From: Hydrangea macrophylla
Lineage: Eukaryota; Streptophyta; Magnoliopsida; Cornales; Hydrangeaceae
NCBI GenBank assembly: GCA_033977485.1
Contig: CM066983.1
Span: 113,560,605-113,624,604, forward strand
Length of the DNA stretch: 64,000 bases
Direction of reading: 5' to 3'
A program made the position numbers and the translations under genes. How positions within the stretch are numbered: the first letter of the stretch is position 1; every line of letters begins with the position of its first letter. The notes beneath the pieces were generated by a model that was given only the letters and a program-made list of their open reading frames with translations, made no database searches and was not told the DNA's origin. Below, piece by piece: positions 11,901 to 23,482 of the stretch.

Positions 11901-12258
11901 GGGTTAATTACACTTTATTATTCTGTAGTTTGGCTCGATGATATTTTATCTTTCTTTATTTTAAAAGTAACCATTTAACCCTCTATGTTTTCGGGGTAAA
12001 GTGTCACCGCTATAGATTCTAAGGAAGAGTGTCAAGTCCCTAAAATTAGTGACCATTTTGCTCCCCTGTAAGTTTGGTCTGATGACATTTTACTCTCCTA
12101 TGGTTTGGCCCGATAACACTTTAACCCCCCTCTGCTTTCGGAATAAATTGTCAACTTAACACTCTCCGTTAGATTCTGTAGCGGTGAGACTTTACTCGAA
12201 AGCACAGGAGAGTTAAGTGGTCACTTTTAAACTATATGGGATAAAGAGTGATTAACCC
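11901..12258. mobile_element. Mutator-like miniature element, 9-bp duplication
   Basis: Ends GGGTTAATTACACTTTATTATTC and GAGTGATTAACCC, with inner arms of the type TTTAACCCTCTATGTTTTCGG and CGAAAGCACAGGAGAGTTAAG. Flanks are ATAATTTTA (11892-11900) and AAAATTTTA (12259-12267), eight of nine alike. Related to 13105-13795 and 24387-24796. Confidence 0.75.
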
Positions 12259-12356
12259 AAAATTTTATGATATAGGTCTCTATTCAAATTAAAAGATTAT
12301 GTTGACCTGACTTTAGTGATATTTACATTTGTTTTTGAATCAAGTAAAAATATTTT

Positions 12357-12560
12357 CTTCCTCCATTCTAATTTATGAGTCTTTTCTTCTATTTTGATCT
12401 TAACCTTCGTAACAGTATACACTCGTCCACTTTTCAATTGATGTGAATACAAAAATTTAAACTTCAAAGAAGTAACAAAAAGTTAAAACTTTTCACTAAG
12501 CTTTTTAAAATACTCCGTCGGTATTCGAAAAGAGTCTCTTAATTAGGACGGAAGAGTATA
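12357..12560. mobile_element. Probable Stowaway-like element
   Basis: Left end TTCCTCCATTCTAATTTATGAGTC and right end GACTCTTT-type sequence followed by TTAGGACGGAAGAGTATA resemble diverged Stowaway termini. The match is partial. Confidence 0.4.
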
Positions 12561-12933
12561 TAATTGAACAATTTCTATAAATAATTAATAAGCCTTTTTT
12601 TTATTAAAACTAATAACTAGTTTGTCAAGTGGTATCAGCTTGAGTGGAGAGATAAAGGGTTCAATTCCCTAAAGGAAGTTCTTGTCCCCTATATTTGTAT
12701 GTTTAGTCAGAATGGGTAGTCATTGTTGAGCTTTGCTATAGCCTATAGGCTATTGTAGGGCTGTAAGAGTGGGGTTGGATTTGTGTGCATGCGTGTGTGC
12801 GTTGTATTTAGCCATAATCCAAATAAGACTCTTACAAATAAAAAATAAGAAAAAAGCATCGGACGATTAGGAAATTTCAATAGGACTTGCACATGTGGTA
12901 TACACTAGAGTCTATAGGACAGATTATAAAAAA

Positions 12934-13090
12934 GAGTAATGTTATTCTTTCTAAATTTTTATTTTAAAAGTGTTTCATATGATGTGATAGTGGGGTCAGA
13001 TCTATTATAGTGGAACCAGTTAAATTTTAATTGAAAGTTGTTCACCTAGCCCCCCTTTCACATTATTTGAGAAGTACTTTTGGGATAATC
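12934..13090. mobile_element. Truncated miniature element, same family as 62856-63035
   Basis: GAGTAATGTTATTCTTTCTAAATTTTTAT at the left, GTGATAGTGGGGTCAG and GAAAGTTGTTCACC inside, and AAGTACTTTTGGGATAA at the right align with the complete 62.9-kb copy. The last about 20 bases of the right end are missing here. Confidence 0.6.
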
Positions 13091-13104
13091 TACAAAAAAT
13101 TATA

Positions 13105-13795
13105 GGGTTAATTACATGGCGGGGCTCAACGGGGGGGGAAGGGGCAACTGTTCCGGGTCACCAAAGTTCACAAAATTTTGATGGCCTCTATGAAATTTTC
13201 ATTTTTACATTTTTATCTTGAGATTTTTTTAGTATTTTACATTTTGGGTTTTCCCAAGGCTCAATTTAGTGCCGTCAACTACATATATATTGATATAGAT
13301 GTATATAAAACTCAAAAGCAAAGGCCTCTAGAATTTTAAAAATTACACTTTTAGTATAAGAATTTTTTAAGTTTTAAAAATAGACCCCTCTAGAATTTTG
13401 AAAGACATCATACAATGTTTAAGTTTCACAAATAGACTCATATTATAAGTAGACCAAAAAAAAAAAAATTCACCTCGGGGCGTTGTTCCCGAACCCCCAA
13501 ATAAAGGTTTCCCTTTTAGTAATTTGTCCCAGGCCTCCAAATACTCGGGACCGGCCCTGGTTAATTACACTTTACCCCATTTTGCTTTAAAAGTGATCAC
13601 TTAACCTCCATGTGCATTCGGGTAAAGTAATGTCATCGAACCAAACCATAAGGGTGTAAAGTGGTAACTAATTTTTGGAACTTAAAACTTTCCGTTAGAT
13701 TTTGTAGCAGTGATATTTTACCCAAAAGCACAAGGGGTTAAGTGCGGATAAAGTGTGATCGAGCCAAACAAAAAGGGGTAAAGTGTAATTAATCG
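13105..13795. mobile_element. Mutator-like miniature element carrying a nested hAT-like insertion
   Basis: The outer element begins GGGTTAATTAC and ends GTAATTAATCG. It is flanked by a perfect 9-bp duplication AAAATTATA (13096-13104 and 13796-13804). Its arms (CACTTAACC...GGGGTTAAGTG) fold back. It is interrupted at 13117-13559. Confidence 0.8.
13117..13559. mobile_element. hAT-like non-autonomous element nested in a miniature element
   Basis: The insert is bounded by GTTAATTACA on both sides (13107-13116 and 13560-13569). It starts TGGCGGGGCTCAACGGGGGGG, ends GGGACCGGCCCTG, and is homologous to 9095-9610. hAT elements make 8-bp duplications; the two extra matching bases are taken as chance. 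Confidence 0.7.
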
Positions 13796-13867
13796 AAAAT
13801 TATAAAACGGCAGATACGTGGAGCATAGGTGGCATGCGTGCGGACCGATTATACAGAGAAACCATCA

Positions 13868-13935
13868 TGACGTAAGATGTTGACACGTGGACGGTGGATA
13901 TCAAGCATTCTCTCTCCTCAAACTGCAATATAAAT
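13868..13935 (+). promoter_or_regulatory. MT2 promoter: bZIP sites and TATA box
   Basis: TGACGTAA (13868-13875) is a bZIP-type site. ACACGTGG (13883-13890) contains the G-box/ABRE core ACGTG. TATAAAT at 13929-13935 is a good TATA box, 135 bases before the ATG. The CT-rich leader (14051-14064) precedes the start. Stress or hormone responsiveness is inferred from the motifs, not shown. Confidence 0.65.
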
Positions 13936-14069
13936 TGGGGGTCATAGGTGAAGAAGCCATAATACTCGTTCTGTATTCAGTGTTTTTCATTTCTTGGGTG
14001 GTCCTATCATCAATCTTTACATTTTTATTAATTTCTTTGTAACAAGCTTTCTCTCTCTCTCTCTAGAAA

Positions 14070-14991
14070 ATGTCTTGCTGTGGTGGAAACTGTGGCTGTG
14101 GATCTGGCTGCAAGTGCGGCGACGGCTGTGGAGGGTGACGCTTCTTTTAATTCTTTTTTATTTTATTTAATTATCATCAAATCTTTTAATTTGTTTCCCT
14201 AGAAAAATCTTAGTTACATGCATATATATGTCCATGTTTTCGATGCATTTCATGTTTATAGAAATTAATAATTTATGTTTCTTACTTAAGTTTGGAGAGA
14301 ATACAAGAGAAATTAAAATATATATTTTTTTTCTGTTATAATCTTCTTGGTAAATGAAATTGGAAGACAAGTATTAATGAAAAGAGTCAAATTTTTATTT
14401 CTCTTCAAATTCGGGAGATTTTGGAGGAAAAAATAAAATAAAGAAAAGAGATCAGAATTAAATATTCTTTTAAAATACAAATAATTGATTATATCACACT
14501 TAAAAAGCCAATAAATTCTCTTCTTAATTTTGATGAGTCTATCATTGTCTTCTCATCTTTCTTTAAAGGTTCTATTTAGTAATTTTTTGGTATTCCCAAT
14601 TTTTCTAATAATTACCTTTTTTTTTTTTTTAATGCAATTTATTACACCATGATTTTAATAAAATTGTTAATTCTAATATTGTTTTGGGGGAAAATGATGG
14701 CAGATGCAAGATGTATCCAGACATGAGCTTCTCAGAGAACACCACCACCGAGACCCTTATTGTTGGCGTTGCTCCCCAGAAGACGTATGTACATATATAT
14801 ATATATATATATATAGACGTTCATGTATCTACATAGGATAATTGTATATTTATTACTGTACTAGTCTCATAAGAATTATAATTAATTATGATGGATGCAG
14901 ATACTTTGAGGGATCTGAGATGGGTGAGGGAGCTGAGAATGGCTGCAAGTGCGGAGACAACTGCACCTGTGACCCCTGCACTTGCAAATGA
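14070..14991 (+). CDS. MT2: Type 2 metallothionein (78 aa, three exons)
   Basis: Cysteine-rich cytosolic protein that binds Cu/Zn and buffers metals and reactive oxygen. Exons are 14070-14134, 14704-14784 and 14901-14991; all introns are GT-AG and the joined frame is 237 nt. The N-terminal domain begins [17 protein letters not shown], with the Cys-Cys, Cys-X-Cys and Cys-X2-Cys pattern that defines plant type 2. A Cys-free spacer of about 40 residues follows (KMYPDMSF, then [10 protein letters not shown]). The C-terminal domain is [15 protein letters not shown]. There are 8 N-terminal and 6 C-terminal cysteines, as expected. The length is normal for the family (about 77-81). Intron 2 carries a TA microsatellite. 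A consensus AATAAA at 15191-15196 gives a plausible 3' end. Nothing suggests inactivation. Confidence 0.97.
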
Positions 14992-15190
14992 GCTCTCTAG
15001 TGCCAGACGCACATACCACAGCCAGCCTTCCTTTAATTATTAGCAGAGATGATCTATAATATAATATATAATTAACCCCTCTTATATAATATAATATAAT
15101 ATATGGCAGTAATAGTTGTTGTCATGTCTATGTTTGGGTTAATAGGGCTTCTTCCGTTTATCTAGTGAAAGAAGTTCTTTTTATGTTTAG

Positions 15191-15196
15191 AATAAA
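15191..15196 (+). terminator. Poly(A) signal of MT2
   Basis: AATAAA lies 200 bases after the MT2 stop codon, in an AT-rich 3' region. Confidence 0.6.
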
Positions 15197-15259
15197 GTGG
15201 CCATGGTTTCATGGTTGCTTTGCGTTTGGTTTTTATTAAGTTGTGTGTACAAAAAAAAA

Positions 15260-16828
15260 ACCTTTAATAGGGTAAGTAATTAAAGGCTGGTAATGGTATA
15301 TGGTTGTCTCTGCTTTATGTTGGAATAGATAAAGAGAGAGAGTGAGTTTTTTTTTTTTATTGAATGAATGAAAACTCCTTTCTTGTGTTAAAATAACTTT
15401 CTTCCTGATGAGTTTAATTTGAGCTTTTGATGATCGATGACATTCAGAAATGAAAAAGAAAGAGGAAAATATAGGGAGGGGAATTAAAACAAAAAAATGA
15501 TCTGGTTGGGTGTTATAAATTTAAAGAAAGTGAGACTTTTGGCGATGTGGTGGTTGAGATCAGAAAAAAGGGCAGAGCCTCATTTTGTGTTATTCCTATT
15601 TTGTCATTTCGATCTCTGGCAATTGTGGTAGATATTGTTGTGATGTTTTAATGAGTAATCCTATGCTTTTCAATTTTTTCCTCAAACATGTTTACTAAAT
15701 AGGACCAATGTTTGATACAGGGGATCAATTGAATTTTGGTTAGAAGTTTATTTGGTCCAGCAGCCACATCATTTGAGATTACTCTGTTTTAATCTGACCT
15801 AGTCCAAAAGTCTTAAGCAAATTATGATTACTCTGTTTTAATCTCACCTTGTCCAAACGTCTTAAGCAAATAATAAAATTGTATTTGGCAAACGAAAAAG
15901 GAAGAATCATTCTTAACATGTGTTTAATTAGTCGGTAGTTCCATGTACTATTATATGTTGATATAGTTGGCAAAGTATTTGAATCATAGTATTGAAAAGT
16001 TAAATTTAGAATTCAAATTTAAGATAGGTGTAAGAAATCAAATTTGAGACAAATTGCAATGTATTATATCAGTATATGGCACATTTAGCATAAGATAAAA
16101 GTTCGTCGATCCAAAAAAAAAAAAAAAGGCACAAGATAAAGTTTGTACATAGCCGTTATCAAAAAAAATAAAATAAAATAAAATTGTACATAGCGTGTTT
16201 CGACATATACACGGTACAAGCAAGTCGCTTGCTTTGGGCTCCTTATTCTCTCTCTAAATAAGCTTATGCATTGATGAAATTAGAAATATTTAAGGTTCTA
16301 TCTTTGAAGTTCGCTTAGTGCCCCTAAAAATTAGGACCGGCACTTCATGATGTACAATTTTTTGTTTGATAATAAGCAGCACTACCAAGAGATCTAGTGC
16401 TCAAGTCAACTCTGAAACATTTCAGGTGGTGGCAGCTAACTTGTTAGCCTACCATCAATGACAATATATGTATGTATATATATATATATATATATTATAG
16501 TGTGTTTGTATTGAAGATAGTTTGTATTGAAGATAATAGCATTCACAAACCATTAACCACAAATACAAATGTGACACTTTTGCTTCTAGACTATTCAATT
16601 GTCATCATATTGACTACCACAAGTAAGTCCAAGTCCACATAATTTTAGCTTCGCAGCTAACATACCAGCATATGTCAATTTCACTAATCTACAAATTGAT
16701 ACAAATTTAGTTGAAATGACAATTAAATTAATTAGCATTAGCATTAAAAAACAAAGATAAGATTGCTAATATATATCTTAGCTGACGACAAGTGATTCCA
16801 GGCAACTGGATGTTGCATATTGAAATAG
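15260..16828. other. Intergenic between MT2 and the kinesin 3' end
   Basis: AT-rich, no gene. It holds a direct duplication of a 45-base phrase (ATTACTCTGTTTTAATCT..ACCT..GTCCAAA.GTCTTAAGCAAAT, at 15778 and 15828), a degenerate miniature element at 15652-15785 and a TA run at 16473-16494. Confidence 0.5.
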
Positions 16829-19800
16829 TCAAGCAAACAATCCTCTTGCAGCCCTACCAAACATGTTCTGCACCTGCATTAAAAATGTGTAAGTTGTTCA
16901 TACTTTCTTCATAAACAATTTTTTTTTTTTTTCCTCTTTAAAGATTAGTTCAGAATAACTGAAGTACCTGTTTGGATGAGAGGCCTATCTTCTCCAAATC
17001 ACTCAGCTACAACAATTCAAACTACGCATTAATGACTAATTTGATTAGTAAAGAAACTTGAAGCTCATATTGAATATCAACCACGTCCTTACCGATTTTA
17101 AAGGGCTTGTTTCTCTTAGCACCACTATGTACTCTGCCATTTTTTGTCCAATTCCCTGAATTATTATAATTAAGTGGGTGAATACAATCCTTTTTTTTTT
17201 TTTGGCTGGCTAAACAGTGGGTGAATATAATAAAAAACATGAGAAAAAAGTATATGGGTTGTCACAAGATGTTGGTCGTTTGTAGTATATATACCTTCAA
17301 TTCCAATAGCTCCTCCCTGAAATGTAAGGGATAATATAGTTATTACTCTTCCGAATATGTACAAACTGAGAATGAAAAAAGATAGAATGAAAAACCACAA
17401 TTACCTGCTTGCTGTATTCAAAAAATCGATGTATTCTTGGACCAAAGAGGTCTGTCATTCACATTCCAAGAGATTAGATTCTCAAGTGTGAGAGACCCAA
17501 AAAAAAAAAAAAAAACACAAAAAAAACATCATTTATCGAAAGTATTACCTTCAGATTAGAACTCTTTGCATTAAGTTTGTCAAGTGGGGTGCCAACATTT
17601 TGGAACTTGTTTGCATCAGTCATAATAAAAGGAGTTTTGGGAGTCTTTGCATCGAAAAGAACCACACAAATTTGGTCTCTGGATGACAAATTTTCAATGT
17701 TTCGGTTGGCATTGATGGGAGAGAGAGCTTTTCTTAGAGAACTTTTAAGTGCTCTAATTTTGTCACAAATTGGTGACAATCCAATAGAATCGGCAGATTT
17801 GATGTTTGACATCTTTACTGCTGTTTCAATCAACCCATCTACACACAAATAAAACATTTTTAAAGCAATTTTAATTTACAATGTATCAAAACATGCTTCA
17901 AAAGCTTCAATAAAGAGTTATTAAAAAAACCTGACAACTCAATTGCCTCATGGCATGTTTGGGAATAAAACATTTTTAAATCCATATTAATTTACAATGT
18001 AACAAAAACATGTTTCAAAAGCTTCAATAAAGAGATATTAAAGACAACTCAATTCCCTCATGGCATGTTTGGGTGTCTAATGAATTTATTTTTGTCCCCA
18101 GTCATTAGAGGCGGATCCAAGAATTTGGCCCAGGGACTATCTTTTACGTGTCACAAGAGTTAAGTAGGTATTACATGTTTGACGATAAACGAAATATGAA
18201 TAAGTATAGAAAATATATAAGTATGCATTTTTTACTACTTGGTCATAATCTGCATAATTCTACGAAGTATAGTGTTTTTTTTCTCAATAAAAGGGCAGCC
18301 CGGTGCACGAAGCTCCCGTAGTGCAGGGTCCGGGGAAGGGTCGGACCTCATTGGGTCAATTGTACGCAGTCTTATCCTGTTTTTTTTTGCAAGAGGTTGT
18401 TTTCACGACTCGAACCAGTGACCTTTTGGTCACATGGCGACTCTTACCATTGCACCAAGGCTCCCCTTTTTTTTCTCAATAAACTTTATAATTCTTGAAT
18501 AATTTTGATGAAGGCCACCCTACTTATAATATTATGTACAAGTTTCTCAAAGACTCTAGAGAATTCAATGATTCCCTTTTAAGTGTAGGGAGTTCCGAAC
18601 ATTCTGTACAAGTCCATGCAAACCTACAGCACAGTAAAAGTTCCTTAAAGTTTTCTTTTGTTTCAAATTTTTTTTTTTTTTGGACAGAGAGAAGCTTCTT
18701 AATTCAATTATCATAACCCAACCCCTAAATCTTTTGGGTGGTTAGGTTAAGAGGCATCAGACATGATTAAATAGTCTAGAACTAGGTTTTTATACCATAG
18801 AGAGTGCAATAACTCTAACCAATGGGATTAGAAGTTTGAGAAACTTCTTGGGACAAAATAAATTTTTTTTTCTTTTTGTTTTTTTTCAGATCTCTTTTTT
18901 TCTTTTTCTTTTTTCATATCCTATTTTCTTTTTTCTTTTTATTCTCGGTTCTGTTTTTTTTTTTTTTTCAAATCTTTTTTTTTTCTCTTTTTCTTTTTAT
19001 TTTTTTTTTCTCCTCTATTTTCAAGTCTGGTTTTTTTTTTTTTTTTTTTTTTCAAATCCTTTTTTTTTTCCTCTTCAAGTCTTCTTTTTTTTTTTTTTTC
19101 CCCAAGTCCATTTGGTTTCAATTTTCATAGTTTTATCCGGTCTACCAAATGAGGCCTAATAGAATATGAGGCTTAATTAAATTTTTAGGGGACCTTAACC
19201 TATAACGTACGTTCTTTTATAGGCTACATAAAAGCTATAATTTAGTTATTATCAGGAACTTATATCCGGGCACGTTCCAAACACAGGATAACATAACAAC
19301 TCATCAAACAAACTTACTATCCTATTTGATCCTGTCTTATCCGCCAGTTTTATCCGGTCTACCAAATAAGGCCTAATAGAATATGAGGCTTAATTAAATT
19401 TTTAGGGGACCTTAACCTATAACGTTCTTTTATAGGCTATATAAAGAATTTTCTAAAACTTATTGCCCCAGCACAGATCCACCCAGCCAGTCATAATATA
19501 TTCAGGATTTTGATATATCAGTCCATATTATTTAATTAGGTCACAACACAAAATAGAAATCTTCACTATATTTCTTGCCCCATAGTCATTGCTGCGTTTT
19601 CATGAGATGACAATTTTTTTGATCGTAAGCTTAATTTTTTAGATAGCCCATCATCATTTCAAATATAGCCATTCTACATAGGAAATCTGTATCAGAGGTA
19701 GATATGTCAATTTAACTTTTCAATAAATCTCATTTAGTAGCAAAAAATACCAGGTGTAGATGTTTTTGATTCAACCCCTTCAGCGGTAACCATGATAGCT

Positions 19801-22800
19801 TTTTCTACACTCTCCTCAGCAGCTAGCTCAGAAATCTGTAATGAGATATCAATGAGTAAGTGCAAAAGATCAAATTAGACTAAAGCTTTGCCTATCCTAG
19901 TGTATGGAAAGCATTAGATATAGCTGTAACCTTGGATGAATGAAACTGGACTCTGTCCCTAGATTGTGCTCCTGAACTATAACTTAAGCTTCCATCTTCT
20001 GCAATTATTGCACACTCTTCTGCTTTGGAAATACGCATATCCTGATACATAAACGTGCCCACGGACTGAAAATCAACAATTCTGGTAAGCAATAATATAA
20101 GTGGTCTGTCTGGGAATGCTTAAAACAAGACGAGTTTCAGAGCAATAGTACTTTTTATCTGGTTTTTATGAAAATCAGTAACGTGCTGGTTTGATAATGA
20201 ACCAATTTTTTGGGGGGGATATTTGTAAGTGTTGCATGGACTACTATGCAACCAAAAGGACACAAGCACCGAACTATTAAAAATGGTTATTTTCTAAACA
20301 ACATAACTGGTTCTTGTATTACCCAAACAACCTCTAAGGCTCTGTCTGATTCATGGATTTAGGGAGGAAAAAGGTAAAGATATCAAAACAGCAAGAAAAA
20401 TGTGAAAGAAACAGAACATACAATGAAAAATAGATCCTACACATAGTACTAGCAGAAACCCAAAAAGGCCGGGAAAGGTATGTGATGTATATCCAAATTT
20501 ATCTTGTGATGTTTGTTTGCCAATACTGAATTTTTCAGCCCCAAACAACAAGAACAGAAAAGTATTTACCTCCAAATGTGTTACTATTGGATTTCCATTT
20601 TTGAATAAATTCTTCCGAGAGACAGACACAGCCCTGCAAAACGAAATAACAAAATCCAGTAACTGAGTGAAAATGAACTAAGTTATTGTATCAAGCTTGA
20701 ATAGTTGAGCCTGACCTTTCTTTCTCATTAGAAGCTCCTTGATTGGTATTAGCCTTCTTTTTTGCAGAGCTCTGGTACACACCAAGTTTCTTTACAGAGC
20801 TCACAGAATTGGGAGTCTGGCTCAAAAACGGAGAGCCAAAAACACCAAATCTTTGTGCATTCTTGGTCTTGCCTTTTGATTCTAGCCAAGCACGAAGCTT
20901 TGCCTCCATGTCGATTTTAACCTTTGGAGTACAACTTTTCTGAGCTGGAGAAACAAAATTGGAGATATGGCGCGACCGTGCTGCCAAGCTGACAGTATGA
21001 ACAGATTCTTGGTACTCCCCTGGATTCTATTATTAACAGAGAAAAGAAAATTCCTTTAGATCATCTATACACTAATTCATTATGGATGTAAAGTGGGCTC
21101 AATAGAATGCCACAAACAAATCATTAAAAGACTCAAAAACCTATACCAAACAAGCAACCATTAGAGCGCTACTAGTCCCTCCAAGTGAATCTTGTAATAT
21201 TCGGGTTAGCTTGCTTTCTCGATAAGGCACGCGTGTTTCATTGTTGTTTAGTGCATAGATCACTTTCGACAATGCGAATAAGGACTGATTGATTTTGGCA
21301 CTCTCTTGGAGGCGAATGCCTTCATTGCAAGTCCTTCTATTATCTTCATTCCCTGGTTAAGTGGTACATACAGTTAAAAAATAAAATACAAGAAGTGTAT
21401 CACTTAAAAAGAGCAAATACATACACAATCACTCAAATTTGCTCACGACTTGGGCTTCTTCAACCATGCTCCTTAAAATTCTTTCTACTTTAGCTAAATT
21501 AGAATGTTTGAGTGTTAGGCTTCTTTCTCTCTCCCTCACATTTGAGGAGCCAAAATGGGCTACTTATAATGTTAGGACAAACCTGCCAAATCTATGAGGT
21601 TCAGCTTCCCAGTAATGGCAGTTCCAGGAATATCACCACATGGAGTTGAAACCGAAACTACAAGCACTCCATGGCTTCGACTCGAAACATCGTTAAGACC
21701 GGTGTGAGCAACCTTCCTCCTCTGGATCCCATATGAGAACACATCATGGAACTCAAACATTGATTTAACAGGAACTTGAGACAGCCCTTTTAAATGAATC
21801 TGTCCATCTTTGTCATCAAGGACTGAAATTTCCTTAGCTTTGAGTTCCAATAGATCATAACACCTGTCCATGTAGACCTCATAATACGAAATCTCTGTAG
21901 TACTTCCTGTGCTCATGCTCATAGATAGAACTGTGGACATTGTCAGTGGCATTAGACCTGGCAGCTCATCACTCCCCTGCATCAATATCCATTTTTCTTA
22001 TTACTTTAATCACAAACATAGAAACCAGAATTCCACCACCATCCGCCATTGAAAAAAATTATACTTTACCACATGTTACTAACTCGATTAGTTGATTTGA
22101 TGTGGTTTCATAGAAGACACGGTTACACCACACCCCAAAAACGAAAGCAAAAAAAAAAAAAAAAGGAAAAGAAAAGAAAAATCAAGCTTTACGTAGTATC
22201 AGTGGCTGGATTTCATGTGGTTTCATAGCAAACATGGTAACTACTGACTACGCTACACCCAAAAAAAAAAATCAGACTTTACCAATTGTAATTGACTGGG
22301 TTTTATGTGGTTTCATAGTAACCACACCACATCTAGAAAACGAATAAAACAAAAGAGTTAAACTTTACCTAGTATTCTATACATGGATTTGAAGTGTGAG
22401 TAGCGTAATTGATTATGGTGAAATGGAAGCAATTTAGTGAACCCAAACAGTCAGACTAAAGTTTTGTAAAGTTAAGAATTAGAGACCTGCATAGTGTAGG
22501 TTTTTCCGCTGCCAGTAGCCCCATACGCAAAGACCGTGGCATTGCATCCACTGAATATCCCTGGAATCAAAGGGCTAACTTCTCTATAGAAAATCTCACT
22601 CAAATTGTTGTCTTGTTGGCCAAAAAACGAATCTAACTTATAACACTCGTTTCGGCTACACCCAAAAAGAAAATAACCCATAATCAGAATTTGGACGAAA
22701 CCCTAGATAAAGATTGTAACTTCAGAACGCAAAACCTCTCACCTAGTATATTGATCCTTGATATGAACAGTAACTTCATCGCAGGAATCGAGTTCTGGTT

Positions 22801-22984
22801 CAAGGACTGAGACACAAGGGACTGGGTTGCCTTTGTTCGCGGCGATCTCAATTGGGAGAAATGGGCGAACCCTAATAATGACCCTGACCTTTGAGATTGG
22901 ATCGTGATTTGATTGTGAGGGCTTTGCCGGAGTTGAAATTTTGGGTGCTTGGTGTGCGTACATTGAAGTCGTTTGAGTGGCCAT
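16829..22984 (-). CDS. Kinesin-10 family motor protein (703 aa, 14 exons)
   Basis: Microtubule motor of the kinesin-10 (NOD/KIF22-like; plant KIN-10C type) class, probably acting on chromosomes or the division apparatus. Exons, in order of transcription: 22984-22743, 22655-22487, 21976-21583, 21352-21147, 21026-20716, 20633-20570, 20065-19931, 19835-19751, 17838-17549, 17451-17405, 17316-17295, 17155-17093, 17006-16968, 16873-16829. They join to 2112 nt with no frame break, all GT-AG. Motor domain: [10 protein letters not shown] near residue 35, P-loop GATGSGKT (126-133; Ala where most kinesins have Gln), switch I NDVSSRSH (232-239), switch II LIDLAGNE (264-271), and the motor end at [16 protein letters not shown]. 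The C-terminus has a helix-hairpin-helix pair ([25 protein letters not shown]), typical of kinesin-10 and suggesting DNA contact. Upstream, the reverse strand near 23131-23127 has an AACGG core that matches the mitotic MSA element only partly. Introns 2 and 8 are enlarged by repeats. Appears intact. Confidence 0.93.
18275..18482 (-). mobile_element. Au-type SINE with perfect 16-bp target duplication
   Basis: On the minus strand, 18466-18291 reads GGGGAGCCTTGGTGCAATGG (A box), then GTCACTGGTTCGAGTCG (B box), and ends GCACCGGGCTGCCCTT. This is the full-length layout of the tRNA-related plant Au SINE (about 180 bp). Both sides carry TTTTTTTTCTCAATAA (18275-18290 and 18467-18482), an unbroken target duplication. 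It lies in intron 8 of the kinesin gene, in the same orientation as the gene. Confidence 0.9.
18860..19110. repeat. Long pyrimidine tract (T-rich, C-interspersed)
   Basis: About 250 bases on the plus strand are almost only T and C, in TTTTTTTTCTTTTT-type blocks. The Phe/Leu-rich open frames here are artefacts. Because the kinesin gene is on the minus strand, its pre-mRNA intron would contain a long purine tract. Confidence 0.85.
19129..19445. repeat. Two-copy direct repeat in kinesin intron 8
   Basis: A block of about 100 bases starting TTTTATCCGGTCTACCAAAT and passing through GGCCTAATAGAATATGAGGC is found at about 19130-19233 and again at 19347-19445, with a 4-bp indel (AACGTACGTTC and AACGTTC). 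The linker between the copies is about 110 bases. Probably part of a decayed transposon. Confidence 0.7.
20105..20340. mobile_element. Degenerate miniature element in kinesin intron 6
   Basis: The start (TCTGTCTGGGAATGCTTAAAACA) and end (AACTGGTTCTTGTATTACCCAAACAACCTCTAAGGC) resemble the stretch at 4742-4940. Non-coding. Confidence 0.45.
22063..22390. repeat. Three diverged tandem units in kinesin intron 2
   Basis: The phrase ATGTGGTTTCATAG recurs near 22099, 22215 and 22305, each followed by ACAC..CA-type sequence and an A-run, then by a CTTTAC-containing phrase. Unit length is about 100-115 bases. Confidence 0.6.
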
Positions 22985-23374
22985 TTAACACAAATTTCTG
23001 TGCTTTCGAGATTTAGAGATATGCAGAAAGTAAGGGAGGTTAGAGATTCTCAGAGAGAATTTGGGTTTTGTAGAAACAAAGGAATTTGAGTAAAAAGGAT
23101 TTCAAAGAGAGAGGCAAAGGAGTCGACCGTTGTGAGACTATAGGATCGGTTTTGAACGTTTCAAATTGCGCTTTTCTGTTTAAATTTTACCAGCCCTTGG
23201 TTTTTCTTTGTGCTGGTTACTTGGGCCATTCTCCAAATACTTTAATTTACTGGGTCACTCTTGATGTTAGACGAAGGGGGCTCTTTTTTTTTATTTTTGT
23301 GGGAGGGGACATCAAATTTGTGAGTAGTACTTTACTAGTACATCAACGTTAAATTTGATATGTAAAACTTACTC

Positions 23375-23482
23375 GGGTAATGCTACTACACCCAAATCTC
23401 ACATTCATTCATCAATGGGGAGAGAGACACATTAGGGTGTGGATGCATGATTGTGAGATTTGGTGTGCGTCTGACATTACCC
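23375..23482. mobile_element. Short miniature element, same family as 61094-61274
   Basis: Begins GGGTAATGCTACTACACCCAAATCTCACA and ends TGTGAGATTTGGTGTGCGTCTGACATTACCC: inverted ends that match the longer 61.1-kb copy. The flanks share only AACT, so the target duplication is not confirmed. Confidence 0.7.

Noticed and set aside
17577..17852. Plus-strand 91-aa frame
   Set aside because: Exact antisense shadow of kinesin exon 9, which is supported by continuous frame and splice sites.
18836..19159. Phe-rich 107-aa open frame
   Set aside because: Product of the T-rich tract in a kinesin intron; no protein would be expected.
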